A stretch of 64,000 bases of DNA from Sphingobium sp. EM0848 (GCF_013375555.1 NZ_JABXWB010000001.1:1054001-1118000); one strand, 5' to 3'. Shown: positions 8,316 to 17,467, counted from the stretch's first letter. Notes: generated by a model not told the origin, from the sequence alone. Numbers and translations are program-made.

Positions 8316-9074
8316 CTATACAGGGGGCGCGTGGCGAGGGGAAGGCGGCAGGTGCTTTGACAGGCTGGCCGCGATCCTTTCCTGCGTTGCCGCTGCCAGT
8401 GCCTTGCGATCCGGGCAGATTGCGGGGTCGAACGGTTCCAGGAAGCGCAGGGTGACGTCAAGGCGGCCCTTGCGTTCGAGCAGTTTTTTCGCATTGGCGC
8501 CTGCCGGTTCGTTGCTGTGCCAGGCGATTTCGGACGTGGCCGCGCCATAATCGATATGGACCGGCTGGATTCGCACCGACCGGGGCGGCGGGAGAAGGAC
8601 TGAGAGCAGCGAGGGTTTGAAGGGCAGCAGGCCCGTGCCGTCGCTGGTTGTGCCTTCGGGGAACAGCGCCACCGGCTGATGCCCGGCCAGCGCAGTGCGC
8701 AGCGCATCGATCTGTGAGGAAAGCGCGCCACGCCGGTTGCGGGCGACGAACAGCGTGTTGTTCTGCGCCGCGAGCCAGCCGATGACCGGCCAGCCCGCTA
8801 TGCCGTCATGCGCGACGAACGCGGTGCCGGTCGCGCCGCCCAGCGCCAATATGTCGACCCAGCTCACATGATTGGCGATGATGAAGCTGTCGCCGCGAAA
8901 GGGGTGGCCCTCTATCCGCACGCGGGCGCCGACGGAGCGCGCCGCGAGTCCCAAAAAACGCTGCGGCCAGGGTGAACGCCGCCGTGCGGCGCGCCAAAGC
9001 AGATGCGGGACCAGGCACAGCAGCAGGCTGCCGGCCAGCGCTCCGGTGCGCCCGATACGTCGAAGTCTGGCCAA
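8316..9074 (-). CDS. 1-acyl-sn-glycerol-3-phosphate acyltransferase (PlsC-like)
   Basis: A 252-residue membrane-associated lysophospholipid acyltransferase. The N-terminus has a hydrophobic anchor (GALAGSLLLCLVPHLLW), followed by the catalytic NHVSWVD (HX4D box, about residue 68) and the substrate-binding LFPEGTTSDG. It would acylate lysophosphatidic acid or a related lysolipid at the inner membrane. It sits 6 bp downstream of fur and 9 bp upstream of miaB on the minus strand, an arrangement common in alphaproteobacteria. Acyl donor and exact substrate are not inferable. Confidence 0.88.
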   Translation of the reverse strand: MARLRRIGRTGALAGSLLLCLVPHLLWRAARRRSPWPQRFLGLAARSVGARVRIEGHPFRGDSFIIANHVSWVDILALGGATGTAFVAHDGIAGWPVIGWLAAQNNTLFVARNRRGALSSQIDALRTALAGHQPVALFPEGTTSDGTGLLPFKPSLLSVLLPPPRSVRIQPVHIDYGAATSEIAWHSNEPAGANAKKLLERKGRLDVTLRFLEPFDPAICPDRKALAAATQERIAASLSKHLPPSPRHAPPV

Positions 9075-9080
9075 GCTGCC

Positions 9081-9503
9081 TCAGTTCTTGCGGTCGAGTG
9101 CGACGCCGTACAGTTCCATGCGATGGTCGACCAGGCGGAAGCCGAGCTTTTCAGCGATCTGCCGCTGGAGTTGTTCCAGTTCCGGATCGACGAATTCGAT
9201 GACGTTGCCGGTTTCCACATCGATCAGATGGTCATGATGGGATTCGGGCGCCGCTTCGTAGCGGGCGCGGCCGTCGCCGAAATCATGGCGGTCCAGAATG
9301 CCGGCCTCTTCGAACAGACGGACGGTGCGATAGACGGTGGCAATGGAAATGCCGGGGTCGATGGCGGAAGAACGCTTGTGCAATTCCTCCACATCGGGAT
9401 GGTCGGTGGCGTCGCTCAGCACCTGGGCGATGACGCGGCGCTGTTCGGTAATGCGCAGGCCCTTTTCATGGCAAAGGGCTTCAACGTCGATCTTGCGGTT
9501 CAT
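9081..9503 (-). CDS. fur: Fur-family metalloregulator (Fur/Mur type)
   Basis: A 140-residue Fur-family repressor: winged-helix DNA-binding half (GLRITEQRRVIAQVL, ISIATVYRTVRLFEEAG) and dimerisation half with metal ligands in SHHDHLIDVETGNVIEF. The CxxC structural zinc site of E. coli Fur is missing (DVETG where Fur has two cysteines), the usual form in alphaproteobacterial Fur/Mur, which may answer to manganese as well as iron. It heads the fur-plsC-miaB run. A terminator separates it from mucR upstream, so it probably has its own promoter in 9504-9566. Confidence 0.9.
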   Translation of the reverse strand: MNRKIDVEALCHEKGLRITEQRRVIAQVLSDATDHPDVEELHKRSSAIDPGISIATVYRTVRLFEEAGILDRHDFGDGRARYEAAPESHHDHLIDVETGNVIEFVDPELEQLQRQIAEKLGFRLVDHRMELYGVALDRKN

Positions 9504-9566
9504 GCAGGCTCACTTAAACTGGAATTTGGGTAAATCGGCAGGAGCCTAGCGGCTTTTGCCATAGCG

Positions 9567-9601
9567 TAAAAGGGGGCGTGCCATCAGCACGCCCCCTTTT
9601 T
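9567..9601 (-). terminator. intrinsic terminator after mucR
   Basis: A perfect GC-rich inverted repeat (AGGGGGCGTG paired with CACGCCCCCT) flanked by A-runs on one side and T-runs on the other. It is placed 30 bp beyond the mucR stop and before the fur start, and on the minus strand it ends in a T-run, so it should end mucR transcription. Confidence 0.85.
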
Positions 9602-9630
9602 GCATGAGTTTTGCCCGCAGGGGGGCTATA

Positions 9631-10056
9631 TTATTTGGCGGCGCGGGTACGGCGGCGCTTGGTCCCCAGACCGATTTTCTTCGCCAGGCTCCGACGCTGT
9701 TCGGCATAGTTGGGCGCGACCATCGGATAGTCGGCCGGCAGGCCCCACTTTGCGCGATAATCTTCCGGCGTCATCTGATAATGCGTCATCAGGTGACGCT
9801 TCAGCATCTTCAGCTTTTTGCCGTCTTCCAGGCAGATGATGTAGTCAGGCTTGATCGACGAGCGCACCGACACGGCGGGTTCCGGCTTCACTTCCGGCGC
9901 GGCGGTCGGCGTGGCGAGACCCGAAAGCGCGGCGTGAACATTTTGAATCAGCGTAGATACGTCAGAGACAGCAACGCTGTTGTTCGAGACATGAGCCGCC
10001 ACGATGTCCGAGGTCAAAGTAATGAGCAGTTCGCTCTGTGCGGATTCGTTTTCCAT
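9631..10056 (-). CDS. mucR: MucR/Ros-family transcriptional regulator
   Basis: A 141-residue zinc-finger regulator typical of alphaproteobacteria. The N-terminal half carries the oligomerisation helix (LITLTSDIVAAHVSNN) and the C-terminal half the Ros/MucR finger (YIICLEDGKKLKMLKRHL followed by a second His) with the conserved MTPEDYRAKWGLPADYPMVAPNYA block. MucR proteins bind AT-rich DNA and silence or tune surface, motility and cell-cycle genes. The tail is highly basic (TKRRRTRAAK). It is a single-gene transcript with its own terminator; the roughly 110 bp upstream is AT-richer than its surroundings and likely holds the promoter. Confidence 0.93.
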   Translation of the reverse strand: MENESAQSELLITLTSDIVAAHVSNNSVAVSDVSTLIQNVHAALSGLATPTAAPEVKPEPAVSVRSSIKPDYIICLEDGKKLKMLKRHLMTHYQMTPEDYRAKWGLPADYPMVAPNYAEQRRSLAKKIGLGTKRRRTRAAK

Positions 10057-10169
10057 TTATTTTTCCTGCGAAGGCTATTTGATAATGCGACCCGCCCGAG
10101 GAAAATCATTTCAGGAGCGGTACAGGCGGGCTATACCCATGGTTTCTTTTTGGCAAGAGGCTATTCTGG

Positions 10170-10649
10170 TTATCTAAGCATATCGATACGAAAGCTTAGT
10201 GCATCGTGAAGTTGTCCGTCGTTACCGCGATAGTAACCGGGGCGACGGTGTACATATTCAAATCCGATTTTTTCATACAGTCTGATGGCTGTATTGGATG
10301 CCCTAACTTCCAGATTCATCGACGTAATGCCCCGTCGGCGCGCTATCTTGAGGCTTTCGACCAGCAGCGTTTCGCCAACGCCTCGCCCGCGCCAGAGCGG
10401 GCTGACCGCCAGCAACAGCAATTCGCATTCGTCCAGTACGGAACGGACCAGCGCGAAGCCCAGCGGCGCGGCATCGATCCGGGCGATGGTGAGCCACGTT
10501 CCGGGCATGGTCATCACACCGGCAAGCTGCGGCAGAGTCCACGCCTCGCCATAGGCCGGGTCGAAGGCGCGGGCCATGATGTCCATGGCGTCGCTCATCG
10601 CATTGCGCTCGCCTTCGTCATAGCTGTCGAGGGTGAGGCCGGAGATCAT
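10170..10649 (-). CDS. rimI: ribosomal protein S18-alanine N-acetyltransferase (RimI)
   Basis: A GNAT acetyltransferase of 159 residues. The acetyl-CoA motif VSPLWRGRGVGETLL is present in the middle, followed by MNLEVRASNTAIRLYEKIGFEYVHRRPGYY in two clear GNAT blocks. RimI acetylates the N-terminus of ribosomal protein S18. The ATG at 10649 overlaps the tsaB stop as ATGA, which decides this start and implies translational coupling; a frame extending to 10694 exists but its extra residues look non-coding. The tsaB-rimI pairing is strongly conserved. Confidence 0.9.
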   Translation of the reverse strand: MISGLTLDSYDEGERNAMSDAMDIMARAFDPAYGEAWTLPQLAGVMTMPGTWLTIARIDAAPLGFALVRSVLDECELLLLAVSPLWRGRGVGETLLVESLKIARRRGITSMNLEVRASNTAIRLYEKIGFEYVHRRPGYYRGNDGQLHDALSFRIDMLR

Positions 10650-11272
10650 GACGCCGTCCGCTCCGCCATGGGACGCGCATCGGCGTCGCGGCAATAAATG
10701 GGGGAGGGCGGCAGGGCAGGTTGGGCCGCGATCAACGGATAGGCGGCAGCATCGGGATAGAGGCTGATCGCCGTGCCATGGCCGCGCGCCGTGACCAGTG
10801 CTTCGGCGCCGGTGCCGTAGAGCAGAGGCTGGTCGAGTTGTCCCGCCAGAGTCGCGATCGGCGTGGAGGCGGGAGCGGTGAGTGGGGTCAGCCCGTCCGG
10901 AGAGAAGCTTTGCCAGAATAATTCGCCATGGCCGCCGGTGATGGTGACGGCCAGAGGACCATCCTCATGACCAGCCGCTGCCATGGCCGCGATCAGCGAT
11001 AATGCGCCATAGCCATGGAGGGGGATGCTCCAGGCCAGCGCCAGGGCACGGGCGGCGGCGATGCCGATGCGCACGCCGGTGAAACTGCCCGGTCCCACGT
11101 CGATGGCAATGGCGTCCGCCTTGCCCCCGTCAGGCATGGCGGCGATGGCGGGGAGCAGGGCCTCTGCATGGCCGCGCCCCACTATCTCATGAAAATGGCC
11201 GATCGTTGCGCCGTCATCGAGCAGCGCCACGGACAGCGCCTGTGTCGCGGTATCGATGACCAAAATGCGCAA
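10646..11272 (-). CDS. tsaB: tRNA threonylcarbamoyladenosine biosynthesis protein TsaB
   Basis: A 208-residue ASKHA-fold protein, the dimerisation partner of TsaD in t6A37 synthesis on ANN-decoding tRNAs. It begins with the family signature MRILVIDTATQALSVAL and contains DVGPGSFTGVRIGIAAARAL. The start codon is TTG, chosen because it gives the canonical N-terminus with no in-frame ATG nearby. rimI is coupled downstream by an ATGA overlap and an Nfu protein gene lies 87 bp upstream on the same strand. tsaD and tsaE are not in the window. Confidence 0.92.
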   Translation of the reverse strand: MRILVIDTATQALSVALLDDGATIGHFHEIVGRGHAEALLPAIAAMPDGGKADAIAIDVGPGSFTGVRIGIAAARALALAWSIPLHGYGALSLIAAMAAAGHEDGPLAVTITGGHGELFWQSFSPDGLTPLTAPASTPIATLAGQLDQPLLYGTGAEALVTARGHGTAISLYPDAAAYPLIAAQPALPPSPIYCRDADARPMAERTAS

Positions 11273-11359
11273 AGAAAACCCCTGTAATCCGTTCGTCCGA
11301 TGGGACGCGTAAATCAGCGGTTAGTCGATCAGGGCCGGTTTGCCAATTGGCGCCTGCTC

Positions 11360-11932
11360 TCAGACCGCAAGAACCTCGGTCACTTCGGGGACATAATGTT
11401 TAAGCAGTTGTTCGATGCCGTTTTTGAGCGTTGCGGTGGAGGAAGGGCAGCCCGAGCAGGCGCCATGCATCCTCAAATAGACTTTGCCCTTGTCGAAGCC
11501 GCGATAGACGATGTCACCGCCGTCATTGGCCACGGCCGGGCGGACGCGGGTGTCGATGAGTTCGCGAATCTGTGCGACGATTTCCGCGTCTTCGGGGTCG
11601 TCGGCAAATTCCTCCTCTTCCGGCACGAAGATTTCGGCGGCCGAACCTGCCGTGAAAAGCGGCATATTGGCCGAGAAATGATCGAGCAGGACAGAAAGGA
11701 TATCGGGCTTCACATCGCTCCACTGCGCGCCGGGCGCGATGGTCACGGAAATGAAGTCGCCGCCGAAGAACACGCCGGTCACATCGCCCAGATCGAAGAG
11801 CGCCGCCGCCAGGGGCGAAGCTTCCGCCTCCTCCGGCGTAGCGAAATCGCGGGTGCCCATGCCCATGACCACACGGCCGGGGATGAATTTGACGGTGGCC
11901 GGATTGGGCGTCGCTTCAGTCTCGATCAACAT
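11360..11932 (-). CDS. NifU-family Fe-S scaffold/carrier (Nfu)
   Basis: A 190-residue two-domain Nfu protein. The N-terminal Nfu_N domain begins MLIETEATPNPATVKFIPG and the C-terminal NifU-like domain carries the cluster-binding CSGC in HGACSGCPSSTATLKNGIE. Such carriers deliver [4Fe-4S] clusters to client enzymes; MiaB and endonuclease III in this window are of the client type. The start at 11932 is set by the canonical N-terminus, as the upstream 67-codon extension is arginine/serine-rich and atypical. It leads into tsaB-rimI on the minus strand. Confidence 0.93.
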   Translation of the reverse strand: MLIETEATPNPATVKFIPGRVVMGMGTRDFATPEEAEASPLAAALFDLGDVTGVFFGGDFISVTIAPGAQWSDVKPDILSVLLDHFSANMPLFTAGSAAEIFVPEEEEFADDPEDAEIVAQIRELIDTRVRPAVANDGGDIVYRGFDKGKVYLRMHGACSGCPSSTATLKNGIEQLLKHYVPEVTEVLAV

Positions 11933-12048
11933 GCGCGCTATGTGGAGAGAAGAGTGCTCAAGATCAAGCTTTCGTGGTAAATTGCGTGGCGGAACTTCGA
12001 TGGCCGCCGCCGATTGAGTCTTTGATGAAGATGCGATGGAGGGAGGAT

Positions 12049-12519
12049 ATGAGCAACGAGACCGACATCCGCCGCCGTTTCTGGACCGAACTGTCCCAAA
12101 GTCCATTTCTGATGGTAGGGCTTCAGGGGTCACATGAGCATAGCATGCCCATGACGGCGCAGCTCGATCCCGGCGCGAGCCATTGTTTCTGGTTTTATAC
12201 CACCCGGGAAAACCGTCTTGCGGGCGGCGGTCCGGCGATGGCCCAGTTTGTCGGCAAGGGCCATTTCCTGTTCGCCTGCATCGACGGGACGCTGGCGGAA
12301 GAGACGGACCCGGCGGTGATCGACCGTTATTGGACGCATGACGTGGCGAGCTGGTATCCGGGCGGGCGGCAGGACCCGCATCTGATGATGCTGCGCTTCA
12401 ATCTGGGGCGGGCGGAAATCTGGCGTGCCGACATGTCTCTGGGTGGGATGTTCAAGCAGATGTTCGGCGGCGACGTGCGTGACGAGATGCGCGGCAAGCA
12501 TGTCGAGGTGACGCTCTGA
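12049..12519 (+). CDS. pyridoxamine 5'-phosphate oxidase-like protein (general stress protein 26 type)
   Basis: A 156-residue split-barrel flavin-binding protein. Features such as SPFLMVGLQGSHEHSMPMTAQLD, CFWFYTTRENRL and HFLFACIDGTL follow the general stress protein 26 branch of the PPOX superfamily. The start at ATG 12049 is supported by GGGAGG a few bases upstream. True PdxH substrate motifs are not evident, so FMN or F420 binding is only inferred and the reaction is unknown. It is divergent from the Nfu gene with a 116 bp shared upstream region. Confidence 0.8.
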   Translation: MSNETDIRRRFWTELSQSPFLMVGLQGSHEHSMPMTAQLDPGASHCFWFYTTRENRLAGGGPAMAQFVGKGHFLFACIDGTLAEETDPAVIDRYWTHDVASWYPGGRQDPHLMMLRFNLGRAEIWRADMSLGGMFKQMFGGDVRDEMRGKHVEVTL

Positions 12520-12784
12520 TATCGGGTGGCCTCTGACAATGCGCAGGGGCCGCTTGCTTTTTTCTGTCTTTCCTATCATATGCGCTGCAACGCAGCAGTT
12601 TGGGCTTTATGGCCCCCTTTAGCGATTGGCAGCGTGATCGCCCCGGCCGGAACAGGCATTGGGGCCGGCCAATGAAAGTCTGCGCCAAGCTTTGAGGCTT
12701 CCCATTTCACGCGGGTCGTTTCGTAACCCGCCTTGCGTCCCGGCGATGCCGGATGGCGCCGGGGCTGACTTCGTGAGTTTTTCT

Positions 12785-14173
12785 ATGCAATTTACTGACC
12801 TTGGCCTTGCCGAGCCGATCCTGAAAGCGCTCGCCGCCAAGAAATATGGCTCGCCGACGCCGATCCAGAGCCAGGCCATTCCCGTGTTGCTCAAGGGCAA
12901 GGATCTGTGCGGCATCGCGCAGACCGGCACGGGCAAGACGGCGGCCTTCGCTCTGCCGAGCCTTGACCATTTTGCCCGCAATCCCAAGCCAACGCCGTTG
13001 CAGGGCTGCCGCATGCTGGTGCTGTCGCCCACGCGTGAGCTGGCCGCGCAGATCGCGCAGAGCTTCCGCGACTATGGCCGTTTTCTGAAACTGTCGGTGG
13101 AGGTCGTCTTCGGCGGCGTGCCGATCAACCGGCAGATCCGGGCGCTGGGCCGGGGTGTCGACATCGTCGTGGCGACGCCGGGGCGTCTGCTCGACCTGAT
13201 CGATCAGCGGGCCTTCACCATCAAGGATACCGAGATTTTCGTCCTCGATGAAGCCGACCAGATGATGGACATGGGTTTCATCCATCCGCTCAAGCGGATC
13301 GCCAAGCTGCTGCCGAAGGAGCGGCAGAACCTGTTCTTCTCCGCGACCATGCCTTCGGAGATCGAGGCGCTGGCCGCGCAGTTCCTGAACGATCCGGTGA
13401 AGGTCAGCGTCGCGCCGCAGTCTACGACGGCGGAGCGGGTGCGCCAGCAGGCGACCTTCGTCAATCAAATGGAGAAGCAGGCGCTGCTCAACCTGACGAT
13501 CAGGAGCGAGGATATCGACCGCGCGCTGATCTTCACCCGGACCAAGCATGGCGCGGATCGCGTCGTGCGCTTTCTGGAAGGGGCAGGCATTCAGGCGGTC
13601 GCGATCCATGGCAATAAGAGCCAGGCGCAGCGGACCACCGCATTGCAGGCTTTCCGTCATGGGCATGTGAAGCTGCTGGTCGCGACCGACATCGCGGCGC
13701 GCGGGATCGACGTTTCGGGCGTGTCCCACGTCATCAATTTCGAACTGCCCAATGTGCCTGAGCAATATGTCCACCGCATCGGCCGCACGGCGCGCGCCGG
13801 GGCCGAGGGCATTGCGATCAGCTTCGTGGCGGATGATGAGCGGCCTTATCTGAAGGCGATCGAGCGGACGACCAAGATCAAGCTCGATATCGTGCCGCTG
13901 CCGGAGAATTTCGTGGAGGCGGTGCGCAATCTTCCCAAGGCCGCGCCGCAGCGCAAGGGCCGCGAGCAGACGTCGGAGCAGAAGGCGAAGCGTGCCGAGG
14001 GGCAGCGCCGCTATCAGGACCAGCAGAAGCAGCAGCCGCGTGGTAATGCCGAGCGGGCGCATCGGCCTGAAGGCGATGCCAAGCCGGCGAAGAAGAACTT
14101 CCGGCGGCGGCGCGGCGGCGGCGGGGCTGTCGGTGCACACAAGGGCGCCGTCCAGAAGACTGGCGGCCGGTAA
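12785..14173 (+). CDS. rhlE: DEAD-box RNA helicase, RhlE type
   Basis: An ATP-dependent RNA helicase of about 462 residues with all core motifs: PTPIQSQAI (Q), AQTGTGKTAA (I), PTRELAAQI (Ia), DEAD (II), FSATMP (III), and ATDIAARGID plus HRIGRTARAG (V, VI). The C-terminus is a long Lys/Arg/Gln-rich tail (about 90 residues ending in RRRRGGGGAV and KTGGR) likely to bind RNA nonspecifically, as in RhlE. A GTG at 12773 and an ATG at 12746 are alternative starts. A leader of about 265 bp precedes it, and a terminator follows. Role: ribosome assembly or mRNA turnover. Confidence 0.9.
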   Translation: MQFTDLGLAEPILKALAAKKYGSPTPIQSQAIPVLLKGKDLCGIAQTGTGKTAAFALPSLDHFARNPKPTPLQGCRMLVLSPTRELAAQIAQSFRDYGRFLKLSVEVVFGGVPINRQIRALGRGVDIVVATPGRLLDLIDQRAFTIKDTEIFVLDEADQMMDMGFIHPLKRIAKLLPKERQNLFFSATMPSEIEALAAQFLNDPVKVSVAPQSTTAERVRQQATFVNQMEKQALLNLTIRSEDIDRALIFTRTKHGADRVVRFLEGAGIQAVAIHGNKSQAQRTTALQAFRHGHVKLLVATDIAARGIDVSGVSHVINFELPNVPEQYVHRIGRTARAGAEGIAISFVADDERPYLKAIERTTKIKLDIVPLPENFVEAVRNLPKAAPQRKGREQTSEQKAKRAEGQRRYQDQQKQQPRGNAERAHRPEGDAKPAKKNFRRRRGGGGAVGAHKGAVQKTGGR

Positions 14174-14194
14174 GGTCCATTCAGGAAAAATGGA

Positions 14195-14230
14195 GAGAAG
14201 GGCGGGACGGTTTGTTTCCGTCCTTCTCTT
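14195..14230 (+). terminator. intrinsic terminator after the rhlE-type helicase gene
   Basis: Inverted repeat GAGAAG-GGCG-GGACGG against CCGTCC-TTCTC, with a short bulge on the left arm and a TTTGTTT loop, followed by a short T-rich stretch. It lies 21 bp after the helicase stop. A 12 bp direct repeat CATTCAGGAAAA (14178-14189 and 14241-14252) brackets it. Confidence 0.6.
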
Positions 14231-14272
14231 TGTCAGTGGTCATTCAGGAAAATCTCTTTAGGCTCCGGCCGC

Positions 14273-17164
14273 ATGAGCTTTTCCTTCCGGCGCTCCGCCG
14301 CTTCGCTGTCCGTCCTTGCCCTGCTGCTTTCGGGAGTTTCCGCGCCTCTGGCCGCGAAAACGGACCCGACCGCCAATCCCGCGGCGCCGGGTTCCACCAA
14401 GGCGCAGGTCAGGCCCTGGCTCTATGAGAATAGCGATGTGCCGATCGATCCGGCATGGCGCTTTGGCGAGCTGTCCAACGGGCTGCGCTATGCGATCCGG
14501 CGCAACGGCGTGCCGCCGGGGCAGGTTTCGGTGCGTTTGCGGATCGACGCCGGGTCGCTGATGGAGCGGCCCGATGAGCTGGGCTATGCCCATTTCATGG
14601 AGCATCTCAGCATGCGCGGCTCGCGCCATGTGCCCGATGGTGAATCCAAGCGCATCTGGCAGCGGCTGGGCGTGACCTTCGGTAGCGACAGCAATGCGCA
14701 GACGACGCCGACCGGCACAACCTATGCGCTTGATCTGCCGCAGGCGACCCAGGCGAGCCTGGGCGAGAGCATGAAAATCCTCGCGGGCATGATGGTCGAT
14801 CCCAATATCGTGGACAGTGCCGTCAATGCCGAGCGTGCGGTGGTGCTGGCGGAAAGGCGCGAGGGCGAGGGGCCGCAGATGCGGATTTCCGACGCCACGC
14901 GACAGCATTTTTTCGCGGGGCAACCGCTGGCCGATCATAGTCCCATTGGCACGGTGGCGACGCTGAACGCTGTCACGGCAGCGAAGATGGAGGATTTCCA
15001 TCAGCGCTGGTATCGGCCCGAAAATGCGGTGATCTCCATCGCTGGCGATATCGATCCTGCGATGGCCGAGCAGCTTATCAAGGATAATTTCGCGTCCTGG
15101 ACGGCGCCGGGCAAGGGTACGCCGCTGCCCGATTTCGGCGAGCCCGATCCCAAGGCGCCCGCGACCAGGGTGACGGTGGAGCCGGGCGCGCCGACCGGCC
15201 TCACCATGGCGTGGCTGCGGCCGTGGAAGCCGCATGCCGATACCATCGTCTATAATCAGGACAAGCTGACCGACATGCTGGCCCTGCAGATCATCAACCG
15301 CCGTCTGGAGCAGGCAGCGCGGGCTGGCGGCAGCTTCCTTCAGGCGAGCGCTGACCAGCAGGATGTCAGCCGTTCGGCCGACGGCACCTTCATCACCCTG
15401 GTTCCTTCGGGCGATAATTGGGAAAAGGCGCTGGCCGACGTCCGCGCCATCATAGAGGACGCCAAGGACGCACCACCCAGCCAGATAGAGATCGACCGCG
15501 AATATGCCCAGATGGACACGGCGCTCGCGATTCAGGTCGAAAATGCCGATACTGAGGCCGGGGCCAAGCAGGCGAGCGATCTGGTAAGCGCGGTCGATAT
15601 TCGCGAAACCACGGTCAGCCCGCAGGCAGCGCTCGATATTTTCCGTTCGGGCAAGCCCGCCATGACGCCGCAGAAGATACTGGATTCGACGCAGCGGCTG
15701 TTTTCGGCGGGCGTGTTCCGCGCGATGCTGGTGACTGGCAAGGTGATGCCGGGTGTCGACGCAAAGCTCGCGGCGGCGGTTGCTGCGCCGGTCAAGGCGG
15801 CGACCAATGCGCGTTTGGGCGACAAGGTCGTGACCATGGCTGACCTGCCCAAGCTGGGCGCGCCGGGCAAGGTCGTGTCGCGCACGCCGGTTGGCCTGCC
15901 GGGGATGGAGAGCGTCGCCTTCTCCAATGGTGTCAAGCTGACCCTCTTCGCCAATGATGCGGAGACGGAGAAGGTGCGCATCAATGTCCGCTTCGGCCAC
16001 GGGCAGCAGGCCTTTTCACCGACCAGACCGGTGCCGGGCTGGGCGGCGGATTATGCGCTGGTGGCCAGCGGGATCGGGAAGCTGGGCCAGCGGGAACTGG
16101 ACGAGCTGACCAATGGGCGGCGCATGGGGATGGATTTCTCCATCGACGACGATGCCTTTGAGTTGCAGGCCGTGACGCGCCCGGCGGATTACAAGGATCA
16201 GTTGCAGCTCTTTGCGACCAAGCTGTTCGCGCCGGGCTGGGACCCGGCACCGATTGCGCGGGTCAAGACCGGCGCGGGGGTTGCCTATGACGCGATGGCG
16301 CGGGCGCCGGATTCCGTGCTGGCGCGCGATCTCAACTGGTTGCTGCATGACAAGGATGTGCGGTTCCGCACGCCGTCGCGGGCGGAGATTGACGGGCTGA
16401 CGCCGCAGGCTTTCCGCGCGACATGGGAACCGTTGCTGGCGTCCGGACCGATCGAGATCCAGATTTTCGGGCAGGTGAAGGCGGATGACGCGATTGCGGC
16501 GGTCGCGGCGACTTTCGGTGCGCTGCCGCCGCGGCCCGATGTGCCGGTTCCGGCGGCGAACAAGGCCATGCGTTTCCCGGCGCATGTCGAAACGCCTGTC
16601 ATCCTGCGGCACAAGGGCGATAAGGAGCAGGCGGCGGCGGTCATGGCTTGGCCGACGGCGGGCGGTTTTGCACTGACGAAGGAAGCGCGGCAGCTGGAAA
16701 TCTTGACCCAGATATTCAATGATCGGCTGTTCGACAAATTGCGGTCGACCGAGGGGGCGGTCTATTCGCCCAGCGTCCAGAATAGCTGGCCTTTCTCCTA
16801 TGACAGTGGGGGCTATATCCTCGTGACCAGTCAGGTGCGCCCGGATCGCATCAATTATTTCTACGGCGTGGTGAAGGATACGGCTGCGGACCTCGCGAAG
16901 AATCCGGTGAGCGAGGATGAGTTGCAGCGCGCTGTCGCGCCAATGCGGCAATTGCTGATGCGCGCCAGCACGGGCAACGCCTTTTGGATGAACCAGATGG
17001 AAGGCGCCACCCATGATGCGCGCTATGTGCAGGCGATGCAGACGATGTCGCAGGACATGTTGACGGTGACGGCGGCCGATATTCAGAAACTGGCCGCCAA
17101 ATATCTGGTGCCGGGCAAAAGCTGGTCAGCGGTCGTCCTGCCTGAAGGGGTTGCAGCGAAATAG
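14273..17164 (+). CDS. M16-family zinc metallopeptidase (pitrilysin/insulinase-like), exported
   Basis: A 963-residue two-lobe M16 peptidase. The first 28 or so residues form a signal peptide (hydrophobic run SLSVLALLLSGVSA before AAK). The inverted zinc motif HFMEH is near residue 106 with the downstream glutamate in NAERAVVLAERRE, so the N-terminal lobe is catalytic; the C-terminal lobe (from about residue 550) is the inactive partner. It probably degrades peptides in the periplasm or at the outer membrane. It stands alone between the helicase and a small minus-strand gene. Confidence 0.9.
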   Translation: MSFSFRRSAASLSVLALLLSGVSAPLAAKTDPTANPAAPGSTKAQVRPWLYENSDVPIDPAWRFGELSNGLRYAIRRNGVPPGQVSVRLRIDAGSLMERPDELGYAHFMEHLSMRGSRHVPDGESKRIWQRLGVTFGSDSNAQTTPTGTTYALDLPQATQASLGESMKILAGMMVDPNIVDSAVNAERAVVLAERREGEGPQMRISDATRQHFFAGQPLADHSPIGTVATLNAVTAAKMEDFHQRWYRPENAVISIAGDIDPAMAEQLIKDNFASWTAPGKGTPLPDFGEPDPKAPATRVTVEPGAPTGLTMAWLRPWKPHADTIVYNQDKLTDMLALQIINRRLEQAARAGGSFLQASADQQDVSRSADGTFITLVPSGDNWEKALADVRAIIEDAKDAPPSQIEIDREYAQMDTALAIQVENADTEAGAKQASDLVSAVDIRETTVSPQAALDIFRSGKPAMTPQKILDSTQRLFSAGVFRAMLVTGKVMPGVDAKLAAAVAAPVKAATNARLGDKVVTMADLPKLGAPGKVVSRTPVGLPGMESVAFSNGVKLTLFANDAETEKVRINVRFGHGQQAFSPTRPVPGWAADYALVASGIGKLGQRELDELTNGRRMGMDFSIDDDAFELQAVTRPADYKDQLQLFATKLFAPGWDPAPIARVKTGAGVAYDAMARAPDSVLARDLNWLLHDKDVRFRTPSRAEIDGLTPQAFRATWEPLLASGPIEIQIFGQVKADDAIAAVAATFGALPPRPDVPVPAANKAMRFPAHVETPVILRHKGDKEQAAAVMAWPTAGGFALTKEARQLEILTQIFNDRLFDKLRSTEGAVYSPSVQNSWPFSYDSGGYILVTSQVRPDRINYFYGVVKDTAADLAKNPVSEDELQRAVAPMRQLLMRASTGNAFWMNQMEGATHDARYVQAMQTMSQDMLTVTAADIQKLAAKYLVPGKSWSAVVLPEGVAAK

Positions 17165-17181
17165 GCGGATATGTTCCGGCG

Positions 17182-17346
17182 TCAGGCTGGAACGCCGTCA
17201 TTCCGTTCCAGAATCTGGCTGTAAAGACGGACATATTCCAAGTGGATCGCCCGGATTTCCGGATTGCGCGAACGGGCCGCCAATCGTTGGTTGCGGTCCA
17301 GCCGTTCCTTGAAATAGCTGCGGTCGAAAGATGTCCCGGAAATCAT
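17182..17346 (-). CDS. small hypothetical protein (54 aa)
   Basis: A 54-residue charged, helical protein (SFDRSYFKERLDRNQRLAARSRN, then IRAIHLEYVRLYSQILE), with no signal peptide or cysteines. The start at 17346 is preferred because a strong GGGAGGG ribosome site lies just upstream; the longer frame up to 17496 adds residues of non-coding appearance. Similar short Arg-rich helical proteins are widespread in sphingomonads, but no function is known to me. It lies between the M16 gene and tetR, on the same strand as tetR. Confidence 0.65.
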   Translation of the reverse strand: MISGTSFDRSYFKERLDRNQRLAARSRNPEIRAIHLEYVRLYSQILERNDGVPA

Positions 17347-17467
17347 GATCTTGCCCTCCCGAAAATGATGTGAGGGAGATAATACGCCGAGAGCTTCCAC
17401 GGTTGCGGCAGTGTACGCAACTTCATGCTGCAATGCGATGGGGTGATGGGAAGGCGCGCTGGACCGA

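Noticed and set aside
12520..12784. Riboswitch or coding gene in the helicase leader
   Set aside because: Only a weak hairpin (GCGGGT/ACCCGC) is seen, no conserved riboswitch core, and the short frames are antisense or low quality.
14258..16000. 580-residue antisense frame within the M16 peptidase gene
   Set aside because: No motifs, odd His/Arg composition, and full overlap with a well-supported protease gene.
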